From NCBI GenBank assembly GCA_035276765.1, contig DATELH010000002.1, positions 620,001 to 684,000 of the forward strand: DNA of 64,000 nucleotides, read 5' to 3'. The position numbers and the translations under genes were made by a program. Below the pieces are notes generated by a model, which did not search any database, was not told where the DNA came from, and saw only the letters and a program-made list of their open reading frames with translations. Shown here one piece after another: positions 45,163 through 53,884 of the stretch. This stretch comes from DATASD01 sp035276765 (GTDB lineage Bacteria > Patescibacteriota > Saccharimonadia > Saccharimonadales > UBA4665). Positions within the stretch are counted from its first letter, which is position 1. Every line of letters begins with the position of its first letter.

Positions 45163-46227
45163 CTACTTACAGAGGCGGTTAGAGAGAGGGTCGGCTGTGA
45201 CCGAGCTCGGAATGCCGGGGTCAAGCGCAAAGTAATCGCCTGTAACCGAGAAACGCTTACACAGCGGGCCAAAGGAGCTAACCGCATTATCTGGGTTGGA
45301 GTTGCGGTCGGAGCGGCCAGTAGCCGAAACGTAAGCCTGAATCCGGCGCAACACGTCTTGCGCCTTGCCGGTTGAGTCAACCACAACTTGTGCACCCACA
45401 AACTTCACCGCGTTGCCGTTAATGTCGGTGCCGTTAATTTGCAGCGGCACTCCCATGTATAGCGATGACAGGCGCAAGTAGTACGAAAAGTGCACTTGCA
45501 TGTTGTCGATGTTCAGTTTGCAGTTCGTGGCGTTACAAGAAACTCCGGTAAGTGTTTTGGGGTTCGAGGTTCCGGCGGCATAATTAATGGTTGTGCCGGG
45601 CGCACCGGCGATTGGTACGGCAAAGGTGGTCATGGTGCTGGCTGCCAAGGTATTGGCGTCGAGTGCGCCATCGGTCGAAGCCAAATCCATGCGCATTACG
45701 CCGTAGCCACATTTCCAGTTGGCGGGTGGCACAAACGCATTGCTCGCAGTAGCCGGACAGTTGGCAACCGGCGTCGCCACGGAGGCGTTGGGTTGATAGG
45801 TGAGCGTCAGCGTCTTGATCGGTGCGGTAAGCGGCTGGATTTTTATGACAGTCGAACTGGTGTTGTCGATACTGTTGAACTGCAGCTGCGTTGGGTTCGG
45901 GTTTACCAGCACGCAGGAGTACGAAACATTGTTAGCGGCATTTATCACAGGCTGCAAACCAGCATAAAACGCCCCCGTGTTTGCGCAGTCGGTTTTGGCT
46001 GGTGGCGTGCCGTTGGTGCGGATCAGGTTGCGTACGTCGTTCACACCGGATTCAGCAGCGTAAAACGCCTGTGTGCTCAGTTGGCGGTCCAAAACTTCGC
46101 GCTGGTTGCGGCGAGAAATCTGTGCAAAACCTATCACAATCAAACTCATCACAATCATCAAAATCATGGTCACCATAATCGAGACGAGGCCGGATTGGTT
46201 GGTGCGGAGTTTTCGTGTGCTGCTCAT
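45163..46227 (-). CDS. PilX-like type IV pilus minor component
   Basis: 354 residues. A hydrophobic N-terminal helix (LVSIMVTMILMIVMSLIVIGFAQI, residues about 14-37) resembles the N-terminal domain of PilX/PilE proteins; AFYAAESGVNDVRNLI follows, the usual PilX pattern. The Glu at +5 after the cleavage Gly is absent (SGLVSIM), so the peptidase site is unusual. The rest is a Thr/Asn/Ala-rich ectodomain with several Cys. Last gene in the pilin block, convergent with the recombinase gene (2 bases between stops). Confidence 0.75.
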   Translation of the reverse strand: MSSTRKLRTNQSGLVSIMVTMILMIVMSLIVIGFAQISRRNQREVLDRQLSTQAFYAAESGVNDVRNLIRTNGTPPAKTDCANTGAFYAGLQPVINAANNVSYSCVLVNPNPTQLQFNSIDNTSSTVIKIQPLTAPIKTLTLTYQPNASVATPVANCPATASNAFVPPANWKCGYGVMRMDLASTDGALDANTLAASTMTTFAVPIAGAPGTTINYAAGTSNPKTLTGVSCNATNCKLNIDNMQVHFSYYLRLSSLYMGVPLQINGTDINGNAVKFVGAQVVVDSTGKAQDVLRRIQAYVSATGRSDRNSNPDNAVSSFGPLCKRFSVTGDYFALDPGIPSSVTADPLSNRLCK

Positions 46228-46235
46228 GGCTACTT

Positions 46236-46883
46236 TTATTCTACCCTTTTTTCTACGATTGTGTTTAGTTCGGAGACGGCACAAAATTGCGAGCCGGTAT
46301 TCGACTTACAGGTGGCAGTTGGCAAGGTGGGATTGTTAATGAGGTCGTCATCGCCGTACACAATTTTGACATCAACATTCCACAGATTGCTACTGCCGGG
46401 AACCGGCTGGACACTGAGTTTCGAAAGCCGCATCCGTTGGCCAAGAAGCTCGCGGCTGGCCGGGATATTTTTGGTCGTCACGAGGTTGGCCACGGGGCTC
46501 ACCGGACCGCCACAACCGGCAGCACTACTTACAACCAAGGCGTGATAGCCTTGCTTCCAGCCAGCGGTGGGGCTGTCCATAACTTGATATCCCAGCACGT
46601 AACTAAACAGTTGGTTGCCGATGCAAAATGCGTACGAGGTGCCCGGCGTGCTACCCACGCTTGCCTGGATGTTGCCAGTGCCGCCAAACTGGATAGTCTG
46701 CGCGATGCTGTCGGCAATGCTGCGCGCCGTGTTCTGGGTGTTCGTTTCGGTAACGCCTTTGTAGTACACGCGGGTAATTTGCATGATGCCAAACGTTACC
46801 ATCAAAAGCACAACCGAAAAGACAGCGGTTGCGATCAACAGCTCAATAACCGTAAAGCCACCCTGTTTGCGCGTCTGTATCAT
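46236..46883 (-). CDS. Minor prepilin (type IV pilin-like, PulJ/ComGF-type)
   Basis: 215 residues from ATG 46883. The leader MIQTRKQGG ends at a prepilin cleavage site, G|FTVIELLIATAVFSVV, with Glu at +5 of the mature protein. The ectodomain has four Cys. It overlaps the upstream gene by 4 bases (ATGA) and lies 8 bases from the PilX-like gene, so the pilin set is one transcript. Confidence 0.85.
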   Translation of the reverse strand: MIQTRKQGGFTVIELLIATAVFSVVLLMVTFGIMQITRVYYKGVTETNTQNTARSIADSIAQTIQFGGTGNIQASVGSTPGTSYAFCIGNQLFSYVLGYQVMDSPTAGWKQGYHALVVSSAAGCGGPVSPVANLVTTKNIPASRELLGQRMRLSKLSVQPVPGSSNLWNVDVKIVYGDDDLINNPTLPTATCKSNTGSQFCAVSELNTIVEKRVE

Positions 46884-47353
46884 TGCGGATATATCCTGTA
46901 GTTCATTTGCACTAAATCGCTGTGTTTGCCGCTCACGTCGTGCCAGTTGTTGGTGATCTGGAAATTGTGCGGAGTGGGCTGCGTGATAGCCAACTGGTAA
47001 ACGGGCTGGTCGGTGGAGGCCGCGGTTACGCCTTGGCCATTGAGCGAGCACGGGCTGCCGGCCGCTGCCGTGCTGGTGATAGTCGGCTTGCCCCCGGTCT
47101 GCAAAATACAGAACGACACTGGCGCGCCGGTTAAGGCACCAGCCGTATCGGCCATGGCTTTAAGTTGTTCGAGCTGCGTTTCGACTAATTTGAGCGCCAC
47201 GCCCTGCTCTTGCGCACTGCGTGTGGCTTGCAGGCTCTTGTTTGTGGTGGCATAGGCGCCGCCGAGCACCATGCTCACAACAGCAATCGCAATCAAAACT
47301 TCGACAATCGTGTCGCCGCGTTCGGATAATTTTTGGGTTCGCGTACGAAACAT
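46880..47353 (-). CDS. Minor prepilin (PilV/PulI-type)
   Basis: 157 residues. Cleavage site G|DTIVEVLIAIAVVSMV after a 13-residue leader, with Glu at +5. The first mature residue is Asp instead of Phe, which is uncommon. Two Cys lie in the ectodomain. It follows the 47355 gene with one base between and overlaps the next by 4. Confidence 0.85.
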   Translation of the reverse strand: MFRTRTQKLSERGDTIVEVLIAIAVVSMVLGGAYATTNKSLQATRSAQEQGVALKLVETQLEQLKAMADTAGALTGAPVSFCILQTGGKPTITSTAAAGSPCSLNGQGVTAASTDQPVYQLAITQPTPHNFQITNNWHDVSGKHSDLVQMNYRIYPQ

Positions 47354-47354
47354 G

Positions 47355-48209
47355 TTAGCAACTCCTGCCCGATTTTATGTCGACTGTAACGCCCAGCTCC
47401 CGGCCGCTTGCGCCGCTGTTGCCAATCGTGACTAAGCCGGATTGGTCGGTGCCACCACTCGCAAAACAGATCTGTATACCGCCAGCTGGGTTCACCAAAG
47501 CGCCCGCGTTCGACAAGACATTGTGAATGGTGCCGGGTGTAGCACTGGTGTCTTGGGTAAGTGCCGTGCTGGTAACCGGGATCATGTTGACCTGTTGAGT
47601 GCCGCTTAATATACCACTGCCGCTCACCGTGCCGAGACTGCTCGTAAAGGCCAGCGCCGATATAGTGTTGGTTTTGACGCCACCGTACCACATGCTATCT
47701 ACGCTAAGGCCGCCTTCGAGCTGCGCCGTTGTGGTGGAGTTGGGAATTACCGTCGGCGAGGTTGCCGCGAGCGTCATATTTTGGTTACCAGCAGCGTCCG
47801 TCCTGAGGCCTGCCAGCGAAAAAGTCGCAAATTTTTCGGGATCTGTGCCCACGCCCGAACCAAACTGCAATACCTTGCCTACGAACAGGCAGTCGCCGTT
47901 GGTACCTTGCGCCGCCGCGCCTGCGGAGATCGCCAAAAGCCCGCCAGTGTTTTTACACGTAAAGTTCGATAAGTTCGGATAGTAGCCACTCGCCACTTCG
48001 TTGATGGCCTGCTGAAGTTGCGATTGCACTTGCTGGATGCCTTGGTCGAATGCAGCTTGGTTTTGCTTGCCGCTAATGAGCGTGGCCGCCGCCACAAACA
48101 GAAGCCCTGTCACCGCTAGTACAATCATCACCTCCACTACCGTAAAACCAGCACGCCACTGTCGCTTGCTATCACCAGTACGGGAGTTAGCCTGTAAGCC
48201 ACCCTTCAT
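47355..48209 (-). CDS. Minor prepilin with large ectodomain
   Basis: 284 residues from ATG 48209. The prepilin leader is long (MKGGLQANSRTGDSKRQWRAG), then FTVVEVMIVLAVTGLLFV with Glu at +5. The 230-residue ectodomain is Thr/Ser/Gly-rich with few charges. A TATACT box ends 7 bases before the ATG (leaderless-like). It heads the four-gene pilin block and may form the pilus tip; that is inference. Confidence 0.8.
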   Translation of the reverse strand: MKGGLQANSRTGDSKRQWRAGFTVVEVMIVLAVTGLLFVAAATLISGKQNQAAFDQGIQQVQSQLQQAINEVASGYYPNLSNFTCKNTGGLLAISAGAAAQGTNGDCLFVGKVLQFGSGVGTDPEKFATFSLAGLRTDAAGNQNMTLAATSPTVIPNSTTTAQLEGGLSVDSMWYGGVKTNTISALAFTSSLGTVSGSGILSGTQQVNMIPVTSTALTQDTSATPGTIHNVLSNAGALVNPAGGIQICFASGGTDQSGLVTIGNSGASGRELGVTVDIKSGRSC

Positions 48210-48249
48210 ACGCCTCAGTATATCATAAGCACCTCGGCAATATGCACTT

Positions 48250-49041
48250 TTATCGATAGAGCAAATGGCGGGCGTACCAGCTGGTGATTGTGGTGCCAAA
48301 AAGCTGCACAACCACCAAGCCGAAGATCAAAAACGGGCCGAACGGCAACTGCGACTTGCGGCTCGCCTTGCCAGTAAAAAGCAGCGGCAGCGAAAACAAC
48401 ATGCCCGAAACCGATGCCGTAAACAAAAGCAGCAAGCTATTAAATGGACCCCCGGCGAGCAGCCCCAAAACCAAGCCGAGCTTGACATCGCCGCCGCCAA
48501 TCCACTTGCCTTGTGAAAGCTGGAAAATTGCATAAAACGTACCCGAAATAATAACCGCGCCGGCAAGCGCACCCAATATTTCGCGCCAACCGCCGTGATA
48601 AAGCACGCTTACGACAAGCACTTGCACAGCCGCCAAACCAGCGAGCGGAAAAACTACTTTGTCGGGCAGCAAATACCACCGAAAATCGTACACCACAAGC
48701 GCCATCAATCCTACGCTTATTACCAGCCAAACGACAAACCTAAACAGTCCCGCACCCTGAAACGCCACCGGCCAAAAAAAGTACGAGCCCAAAAATAGCG
48801 CCATCGTAGCCAGCTCCACCCAAGGACTGTCCTCGATTTTTTTGTGGCAATAGCGACACTTGCCACGAAGCATCATATAACTGAACACCGGCACGAGGTC
48901 TTTGGCGGCGAGTTTATGGTGACAATGCACGCACTCGGAGCGCTCATGCAGCCAATCCTTGCCCTCGTGCAACCGCCACACAAAAGCGTTCACAAAGCTC
49001 CCAAACACCAGCCCGAGCGCCGCAACCATAACAATAATCAT
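48250..49041 (-). CDS. pilD: Prepilin peptidase/methylase (PilD/GspO)
   Basis: 263 residues. Polytopic membrane aspartyl protease with the N-terminal cysteine pairs CVHCHHK and CRYCHKK, VYDFRWYLLPDK and GGGDVKLG (the GxGD motif), which hold the two catalytic Asp. It cuts prepilin leaders and N-methylates the mature pilin. Classical PilD has both activities; both Cys pairs are present here. It is followed by the minor prepilin genes it should process. Confidence 0.94.
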   Translation of the reverse strand: MIIVMVAALGLVFGSFVNAFVWRLHEGKDWLHERSECVHCHHKLAAKDLVPVFSYMMLRGKCRYCHKKIEDSPWVELATMALFLGSYFFWPVAFQGAGLFRFVVWLVISVGLMALVVYDFRWYLLPDKVVFPLAGLAAVQVLVVSVLYHGGWREILGALAGAVIISGTFYAIFQLSQGKWIGGGDVKLGLVLGLLAGGPFNSLLLLFTASVSGMLFSLPLLFTGKASRKSQLPFGPFLIFGLVVVQLFGTTITSWYARHLLYR

Positions 49042-49071
49042 GCAATTATAGTACCACAGTTAGCTTCTGTG

Positions 49072-50895
49072 TTAGGGCGCACAGGAATTGTACGCAGAAG
49101 ACAAGCTATTAAACATGCCTACGAGGCTCATCACCTTGCCGAACATTTGTCCCAGCTGAGAAGGTAAAACTATTTCAACGGCACTATTGCGCATGTAGTC
49201 AGTGGCTTCGCCCTCTACCGTGGACTTCCACGAATCAATACTGCCATCCTCATGAATTTGCGGTAATGGAATCGGCGAAGTTGAGCCAGCCAGATTAACT
49301 GCACTCCCTAGGCAAGCAAAGGCATTATGTATGGCGTCACAAGCATCCTGGAAGCCATTGTTGCAGTCTATCTGACGTGCGCTAACTCGTTGCCCAAAGT
49401 GCGTAACACTGGCATCTAAGTTTTGATCGGGAGTAAGCGAGTTGTCACAGTTTGGAATAAAAGCATTTGCACCATTGTAGGTCGTTGCGTCATGAACCCA
49501 TGGTAGGGTTTCGACTTGACCGCAGGCTAGAGTGTTACTTGACAAATAAGGGCCGTTAGCGGTTCCCCAATCAGTGTAGGATGCGTCAACATTACAAGCT
49601 TGATACTGCGAGGCCCAATTGCAGGCCATAATAGCTTTGTTGGCTATAGTATCAAAGCTTCCGCGAAACGTTACCCGTGCCTGGTCATAGACGTTAAGTC
49701 CATAGGATGCGTTCGATATGGAGGAGTTCATAATACCAACCAAGCCTGAGCCTGTAATATAAAATCCTCGCAAAACGTGATCGATCACTACGTGATCGAT
49801 ATTGGCGTTACCGCTCATACCAACTCCCAATCCTGCGAATGTGACTCTTATAAAGGATAGCTGTAATGATGCTCCGCTTGTCCCCGTAATCGCCGTGTCG
49901 TAGTCTCCAGTGGCGCCACTAGAGCTACCATCCCCATTAGTGTCACCACCCTCGGCATCATCGCGATAGCTTGTAAAGACAACCGGATTAGCCGCAACCC
50001 CACTAATATTAAGTGTACCACCAGAATTTATTTGAAGACCAGTGGCACCTTGAACAATTTTAATGATACTTCCCTGTTCTACTGTAAGCACGCCATTGAC
50101 CATTAACGGACTCTGTATGTAAAGCCCTTTTAAGCCACTTGTCGAATCGACATCCCAAACTTCACTACTAGGAATATTGTCATTATTCAAAGCAATTACG
50201 ACTTGTTTGCCGCTTCCGGAGAAAGTATTTTTATTTGTACCCGTAAGTTGCATTACAGATGCATCGCTGCTACTTAAAGTTATAGGGTAAGAGACATTCT
50301 GCATGGCAAAGTGATTACGCTGTATAGTAGTATTGGATGTTTGGGCATTCGTAAGATAGAAAGGGTTATCGACCTCGCTGTCGGTTAATGCCAATGTACT
50401 GCCGCTGTAATTATTCGTAACTGATACGCTGCCGTTGCGCAGTACAGCATGAGCTACACTTGCCGTTCCACCCATCACATTAATTGCCGTATCATAGTCT
50501 CCGACGCTCCCGATAGAACTGCCGTTGTTATTAGAATCACCGCCTACCGTATCATCCTGATAGCTTGTAAAAATAATCGGATTCGTAGCAGTACCGTTGG
50601 CACTAAGAGTTCCGCCTGCGTTTACTTGAAGACCCGCCGAGTACGAATTGACTTTTACTATGGCACCAGGCTCAATAGTAAGCGTCATCCCCGATGATAC
50701 AGTTACAGTGCTCGATATCATGTAAACATAACCAGATGACCAAGTCCGATCAGAAGATAAAGATCCCGAGACGTAGACAATGGGGAGATTATCAGCCCTA
50801 ACGGGTTTGGAAAAGCCAAAAGATATAAATATAGCTAACGTAGCAAAAAGGCACAGAAGATTTCTATAAAACTTGTAACTGTGGTGTTGCTTCAT
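49072..50895 (-). CDS. Secreted right-handed beta-helix protein
   Basis: 607 residues. A signal peptide (LLCLFATLAIFISFGFSKPVRA, cut near 34) precedes strand-turn repeats typical of a parallel beta-helix (LTIEPGAIVKV, LQVNAGGTLSANG). Two ~100-residue blocks about 200 residues apart share FTSYQDDTVGGDSNNNGSS / FTSYRDDAEGGDTNGDGSS, an Asp-rich, possibly calcium-binding loop. It has its own promoter and ribosome-binding site, and is AT-richer than the pilus genes around it. It is likely a surface protein in the pilus locus; adhesion or glycan binding are candidates. No LPxTG motif. Confidence 0.8.
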   Translation of the reverse strand: MKQHHSYKFYRNLLCLFATLAIFISFGFSKPVRADNLPIVYVSGSLSSDRTWSSGYVYMISSTVTVSSGMTLTIEPGAIVKVNSYSAGLQVNAGGTLSANGTATNPIIFTSYQDDTVGGDSNNNGSSIGSVGDYDTAINVMGGTASVAHAVLRNGSVSVTNNYSGSTLALTDSEVDNPFYLTNAQTSNTTIQRNHFAMQNVSYPITLSSSDASVMQLTGTNKNTFSGSGKQVVIALNNDNIPSSEVWDVDSTSGLKGLYIQSPLMVNGVLTVEQGSIIKIVQGATGLQINSGGTLNISGVAANPVVFTSYRDDAEGGDTNGDGSSSGATGDYDTAITGTSGASLQLSFIRVTFAGLGVGMSGNANIDHVVIDHVLRGFYITGSGLVGIMNSSISNASYGLNVYDQARVTFRGSFDTIANKAIMACNWASQYQACNVDASYTDWGTANGPYLSSNTLACGQVETLPWVHDATTYNGANAFIPNCDNSLTPDQNLDASVTHFGQRVSARQIDCNNGFQDACDAIHNAFACLGSAVNLAGSTSPIPLPQIHEDGSIDSWKSTVEGEATDYMRNSAVEIVLPSQLGQMFGKVMSLVGMFNSLSSAYNSCAP

Positions 50896-50924
50896 AAACC
50901 CTACCCTCTTTTTGATTCAGATGG

Positions 50925-50953
50925 ATGATACGCTTAGATGCTTCGATAAGCAA
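50925..50953 (-). promoter_or_regulatory. Promoter of the beta-helix gene
   Basis: Minus strand: TTGCTT (50948-50953), 17-base spacer, TATCAT (50925-50930). It lies inside the terminator loop region of the pilin gene. Confidence 0.65.
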
Positions 50954-50954
50954 A

Positions 50955-50987
50955 TAAAAATGGACCTCACCTCGAGATCCATTTTTA
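50955..50987 (-). terminator. Pilin gene terminator
   Basis: Stem TAAAAATGGA / TCCATTTTTA with a short CTC/GAG inside; the T run suits the minus strand. Confidence 0.75.
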
Positions 50988-51018
50988 TTTTAGGTTCAGT
51001 TCTTAATTTTTTTAAGAA

Positions 51019-51498
51019 CTAGGAGCTTTTACACTGCTTCGAGCTGTTCTCGAGAGTATAAAGTGCGACATAGCCGCGAGTTGGACCGCCCGTAGCATCA
51101 GGTCCGGAACAAGTAGCACCTTCTACGATGATTATCTTTTCAGCATCGTTAGGGTTAGCCGTGCCAGTAGTGGTAGTAATACTTATTTTTGACGCATCAT
51201 AGTACGAAAGAGACACAGGCACAGTATTAATACCGGTACCAGATCCAATTGTAGCTGAAGTGCCAGAACCGAGACTTGTTACTGCCACAGGCAAACTACC
51301 ATTGTTATTGTTAACATATTCACTCATACCGCCTAGTAAAGCTGAAACGTCGCGGCTGCGTTGGTTGTTGCGAGCGTTACGTTGAAGCGCAGGAACGGCG
51401 AGGAAGACGATCAACATGATCAACCCGGCAATGGCAAGCACGATCAGCACCTCGATGATCGTAAATCCATTTTGACGTTTATTTGTTTTCGAAAGCAT
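51019..51498 (-). CDS. Type IV major pilin (PilA/PilE-like)
   Basis: 159 residues. Cleavage G|FTIIEVLIVLAIAGLIMLIVFL at residue 11/12 with Glu at +5, a helical neck (ALQRNARNNQRSRDVSALLGG), and a Cys pair (Cys131-Cys156, the C-terminal loop). Its own promoter, a strong AAAGGGGG ribosome-binding site and a terminator mark it as a separately and strongly expressed gene, as expected for the major pilus subunit. Confidence 0.88.
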   Translation of the reverse strand: MLSKTNKRQNGFTIIEVLIVLAIAGLIMLIVFLAVPALQRNARNNQRSRDVSALLGGMSEYVNNNNGSLPVAVTSLGSGTSATIGSGTGINTVPVSLSYYDASKISITTTTGTANPNDAEKIIIVEGATCSGPDATGGPTRGYVALYTLENSSKQCKSS

Positions 51499-51542
51499 GC
51501 AAATGCCCCCTTTGCTACTTTGTTAATTTAACTTATGCTTAG

Positions 51543-51571
51543 ATCATACGGTCGTTGTAAATAAAATGCAA
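51543..51571 (-). promoter_or_regulatory. Major pilin promoter
   Basis: Minus strand: TTGCAT (51566-51571), 17-base spacer, TATGAT (51543-51548). Confidence 0.7.
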
Positions 51572-51576
51572 GCCTT

Positions 51577-52794
51577 TTATTGCTGAATAAACGATTTGCT
51601 TGCCAGGCCGTAAATCGGCAGCAGCACTGCCGCCACAATAATAAACGCAACAACGCCCAATATGACCATCAAAACCGGCTCAATAATGGTTGAGATTGAC
51701 TTTACTTCGTCGTCAACTTCTTTTTCGTAGTACTCGGCGGTTTTGGCGAGCATTTGTTCAAGCGAACCCGATTGTTCACCGATGCGGATCATGTTTGGCA
51801 CGAGCTCTAAAAAGTTCTCGTCGTTTGTGAGCGCGTCGGATAGCGCTTTACCGCCCTTTACCTTTTCGGCGGCACGACCCAACGAAGCCTGGATGTGCAC
51901 GTTGTTCACGGCGGCACCGGTAATTTCGAGCACCTGGATGAGTGGCACGCCACTGGCCACCAGCGTGGTACCTGTACGCGCAAACCGCGCCATGTACATT
52001 TTCATGAATAGCGCCCCGACAGGTGGCATGTGCATTTTGAGGCTGTCAATCACCTCTTTACCCGGACCGGTTCGTGCCCAGCGCGTTGTAAAGAACACTG
52101 CAAGGCCAAGTGCAATAAGCACCGCCCACCAGAAGTGAATCACGAAGCTCGATATAGCCAGCAATATGCGAGTCACCAGCGGCAAGGTCGCGCCCGGAAT
52201 GCCCGCGTAGAGTGTTTTTACCTGCGGCAACACCTTGACGATCATAAAGCCGACTACCGCCATCATCACCGCCAGCACAATAATTGGATAGATCATGGCG
52301 CCGCGCACTTTGCTGATGAGGTCGGCGTCTTTTTCTTGTTGGATGGCTAAACGTTCCAGGGCTTTGTCGAGCGTACCCGAGGCTTCACCAGCGGCAATCA
52401 GGCTCACATATACTTGATTGAAGGCTTCTGGATGTTTGGCCATCGAAGCCGACAGCGTAGCGCCGGCCTCGACGTCGTTAATTACCTGGTTGACGACCAC
52501 TTTTAGGGGCTTGCTGCTGGTTTGGCTATTGACGGTGCGCAGGCTTTGCACTAGCGGCAAACCGGCGTTAATAAGCGTGGAAAGCTGGCGCGAAAAAAGC
52601 ACTTTGTCTTTGGTTTTGATGCGTCGTCGCCGGCCTGGCTTCGCCAACTTTTTGTCGCTCAACTCGATGTTGATCGGCACCAAGCCCTCTTGTTTAATCA
52701 GCTTAGCGGCAGCTTGTTCGTTCTCGGCTTCGACATTGGCTTTGGTGTACTGGCCTGTGGCCGGGTCGCGCGCGGTATAGTGATATGATAGCAT
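51577..52794 (-). CDS. pilC: Type IV pilus inner-membrane platform protein PilC/PulF
   Basis: 405 residues. Two T2SF domains, each with the helical GAKLSASM/LISKVRGAMIYPIIVLAVMM and VPLIQVLEITGAAVNN pattern, three membrane helices and a C-terminal VMLILGVVAFIIVAAVLLPIY segment. An N-terminal YHYTARDPATGQYTKANVEAE (about 1-25) is typical. It is the rotor-like membrane base driven by PilB and PilT. 8 bases separate it from pilT. Confidence 0.95.
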   Translation of the reverse strand: MLSYHYTARDPATGQYTKANVEAENEQAAAKLIKQEGLVPINIELSDKKLAKPGRRRRIKTKDKVLFSRQLSTLINAGLPLVQSLRTVNSQTSSKPLKVVVNQVINDVEAGATLSASMAKHPEAFNQVYVSLIAAGEASGTLDKALERLAIQQEKDADLISKVRGAMIYPIIVLAVMMAVVGFMIVKVLPQVKTLYAGIPGATLPLVTRILLAISSFVIHFWWAVLIALGLAVFFTTRWARTGPGKEVIDSLKMHMPPVGALFMKMYMARFARTGTTLVASGVPLIQVLEITGAAVNNVHIQASLGRAAEKVKGGKALSDALTNDENFLELVPNMIRIGEQSGSLEQMLAKTAEYYEKEVDDEVKSISTIIEPVLMVILGVVAFIIVAAVLLPIYGLASKSFIQQ

Positions 52795-52802
52795 TTGGTT
52801 TC

Positions 52803-53876
52803 CTAGCCCCTCATCAACCGGTCAAGTTCCTCGATATCAACAGCGACATTGCGCGCCTCTTCGTAGCTAATGGTGCCTGCGTGCACCAGGGCAGCTAGCG
52901 TTTTGTCCATAGATTGCATGCCGTACTCAGCGCCGGTTTGGATGACGGCTTCGAGCTGGTGGGTTTTGCCTTCGCGGATGATGTTACGAACGGCGGGAGT
53001 AGCGATTAAAATTTCGGCCGCAGCAATGCGCCCACCACCAATGGATGGCACGAGGCGTTGCGAACAGATGGCCATCAAAATGTTACTGAGCTGCGCGCGG
53101 ATCTGCGGCTGCTGGTGTGGCGGAAATACATCGATCATGCGGTCGATACTTTGGGCGGCCGAGTTAGTGTGCAAGGTAGCAAAAACCAAGTGCCCGGTTT
53201 CGGCGATAGTAATGGCCGAGGCGATGGTTTCGAGGTCGCGCATCTCGCCGATCAGCACGACATCCGGATCTTCGCGAAGCGCCGAACGCAACGCAGCCGA
53301 AAACGAGTAAGTATCGTAGTGCACTTCCCGCTGCACGATCACCGACTTTTTAGAACGATGCGTGTATTCGATCGGGTCTTCGATGGTAATAATGTGCTCG
53401 GCACGCTCGTTGTTGATCTGATGGATCATAGCAGCAAGGCTGGTAGACTTACCGGAACCAGTCGGACCAGTCACGAGCACCAAACCACGCGGATAATTGG
53501 CAAATTTACTCACCACCGCTGGCAAACCCAGTTGCTCGACCGAGAGAATTTCATTTGTGATAAGACGGAGGGCGGCAGCCAAGTTGCCACGTTCGTGAAA
53601 AGCGTTTACACGGAAGCGGCCCAGGTCACCGAAGGCAAAACTGAAGTCGAACTCTTTGTCTTTGAGCAGGATTTGCTTTTGATCTTCGTCAAGGATGGCA
53701 AACACCAGTGTCTCCACGGCTTCGTCGGTCAAAACGTCGGCGCCGGAAACAGGCTGCAAGGCGCCATCAACGCGGATCATCGGCGGCAAACCCACTTGCA
53801 AATGCAAGTCGGAAGCCTTTTTCTTTACGACTTCTTCCAGTAATACTTCGATCCTTGGTTGCCCGTTCATGTCCAC
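52803..53876 (-). CDS. pilT: Pilus retraction ATPase PilT
   Basis: 357 residues. Walker A GPTGSGKS, Asp box TIEDPIEYTH, Walker B LIGEMRDLET, His box FATLHTNSA and the C-terminal AVRNIIREGKTHQL (AIRNLIRE retraction motif). It powers pilus retraction and DNA uptake or twitching. Length matches the E. coli/Pseudomonas form. 8 bases to pilC, 8 from pilB. Confidence 0.95.
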   Translation of the reverse strand: MDMNGQPRIEVLLEEVVKKKASDLHLQVGLPPMIRVDGALQPVSGADVLTDEAVETLVFAILDEDQKQILLKDKEFDFSFAFGDLGRFRVNAFHERGNLAAALRLITNEILSVEQLGLPAVVSKFANYPRGLVLVTGPTGSGKSTSLAAMIHQINNERAEHIITIEDPIEYTHRSKKSVIVQREVHYDTYSFSAALRSALREDPDVVLIGEMRDLETIASAITIAETGHLVFATLHTNSAAQSIDRMIDVFPPHQQPQIRAQLSNILMAICSQRLVPSIGGGRIAAAEILIATPAVRNIIREGKTHQLEAVIQTGAEYGMQSMDKTLAALVHAGTISYEEARNVAVDIEELDRLMRG

Positions 53877-53884
53877 CCTCTCGT

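Noticed and set aside
45490..46545. Long plus-strand frame of 351 codons opposite the PilX-like and prepilin genes
   Set aside because: It is a shadow of two well-supported minus-strand pilin-type genes, has no ribosome-binding site and no recognisable domain.
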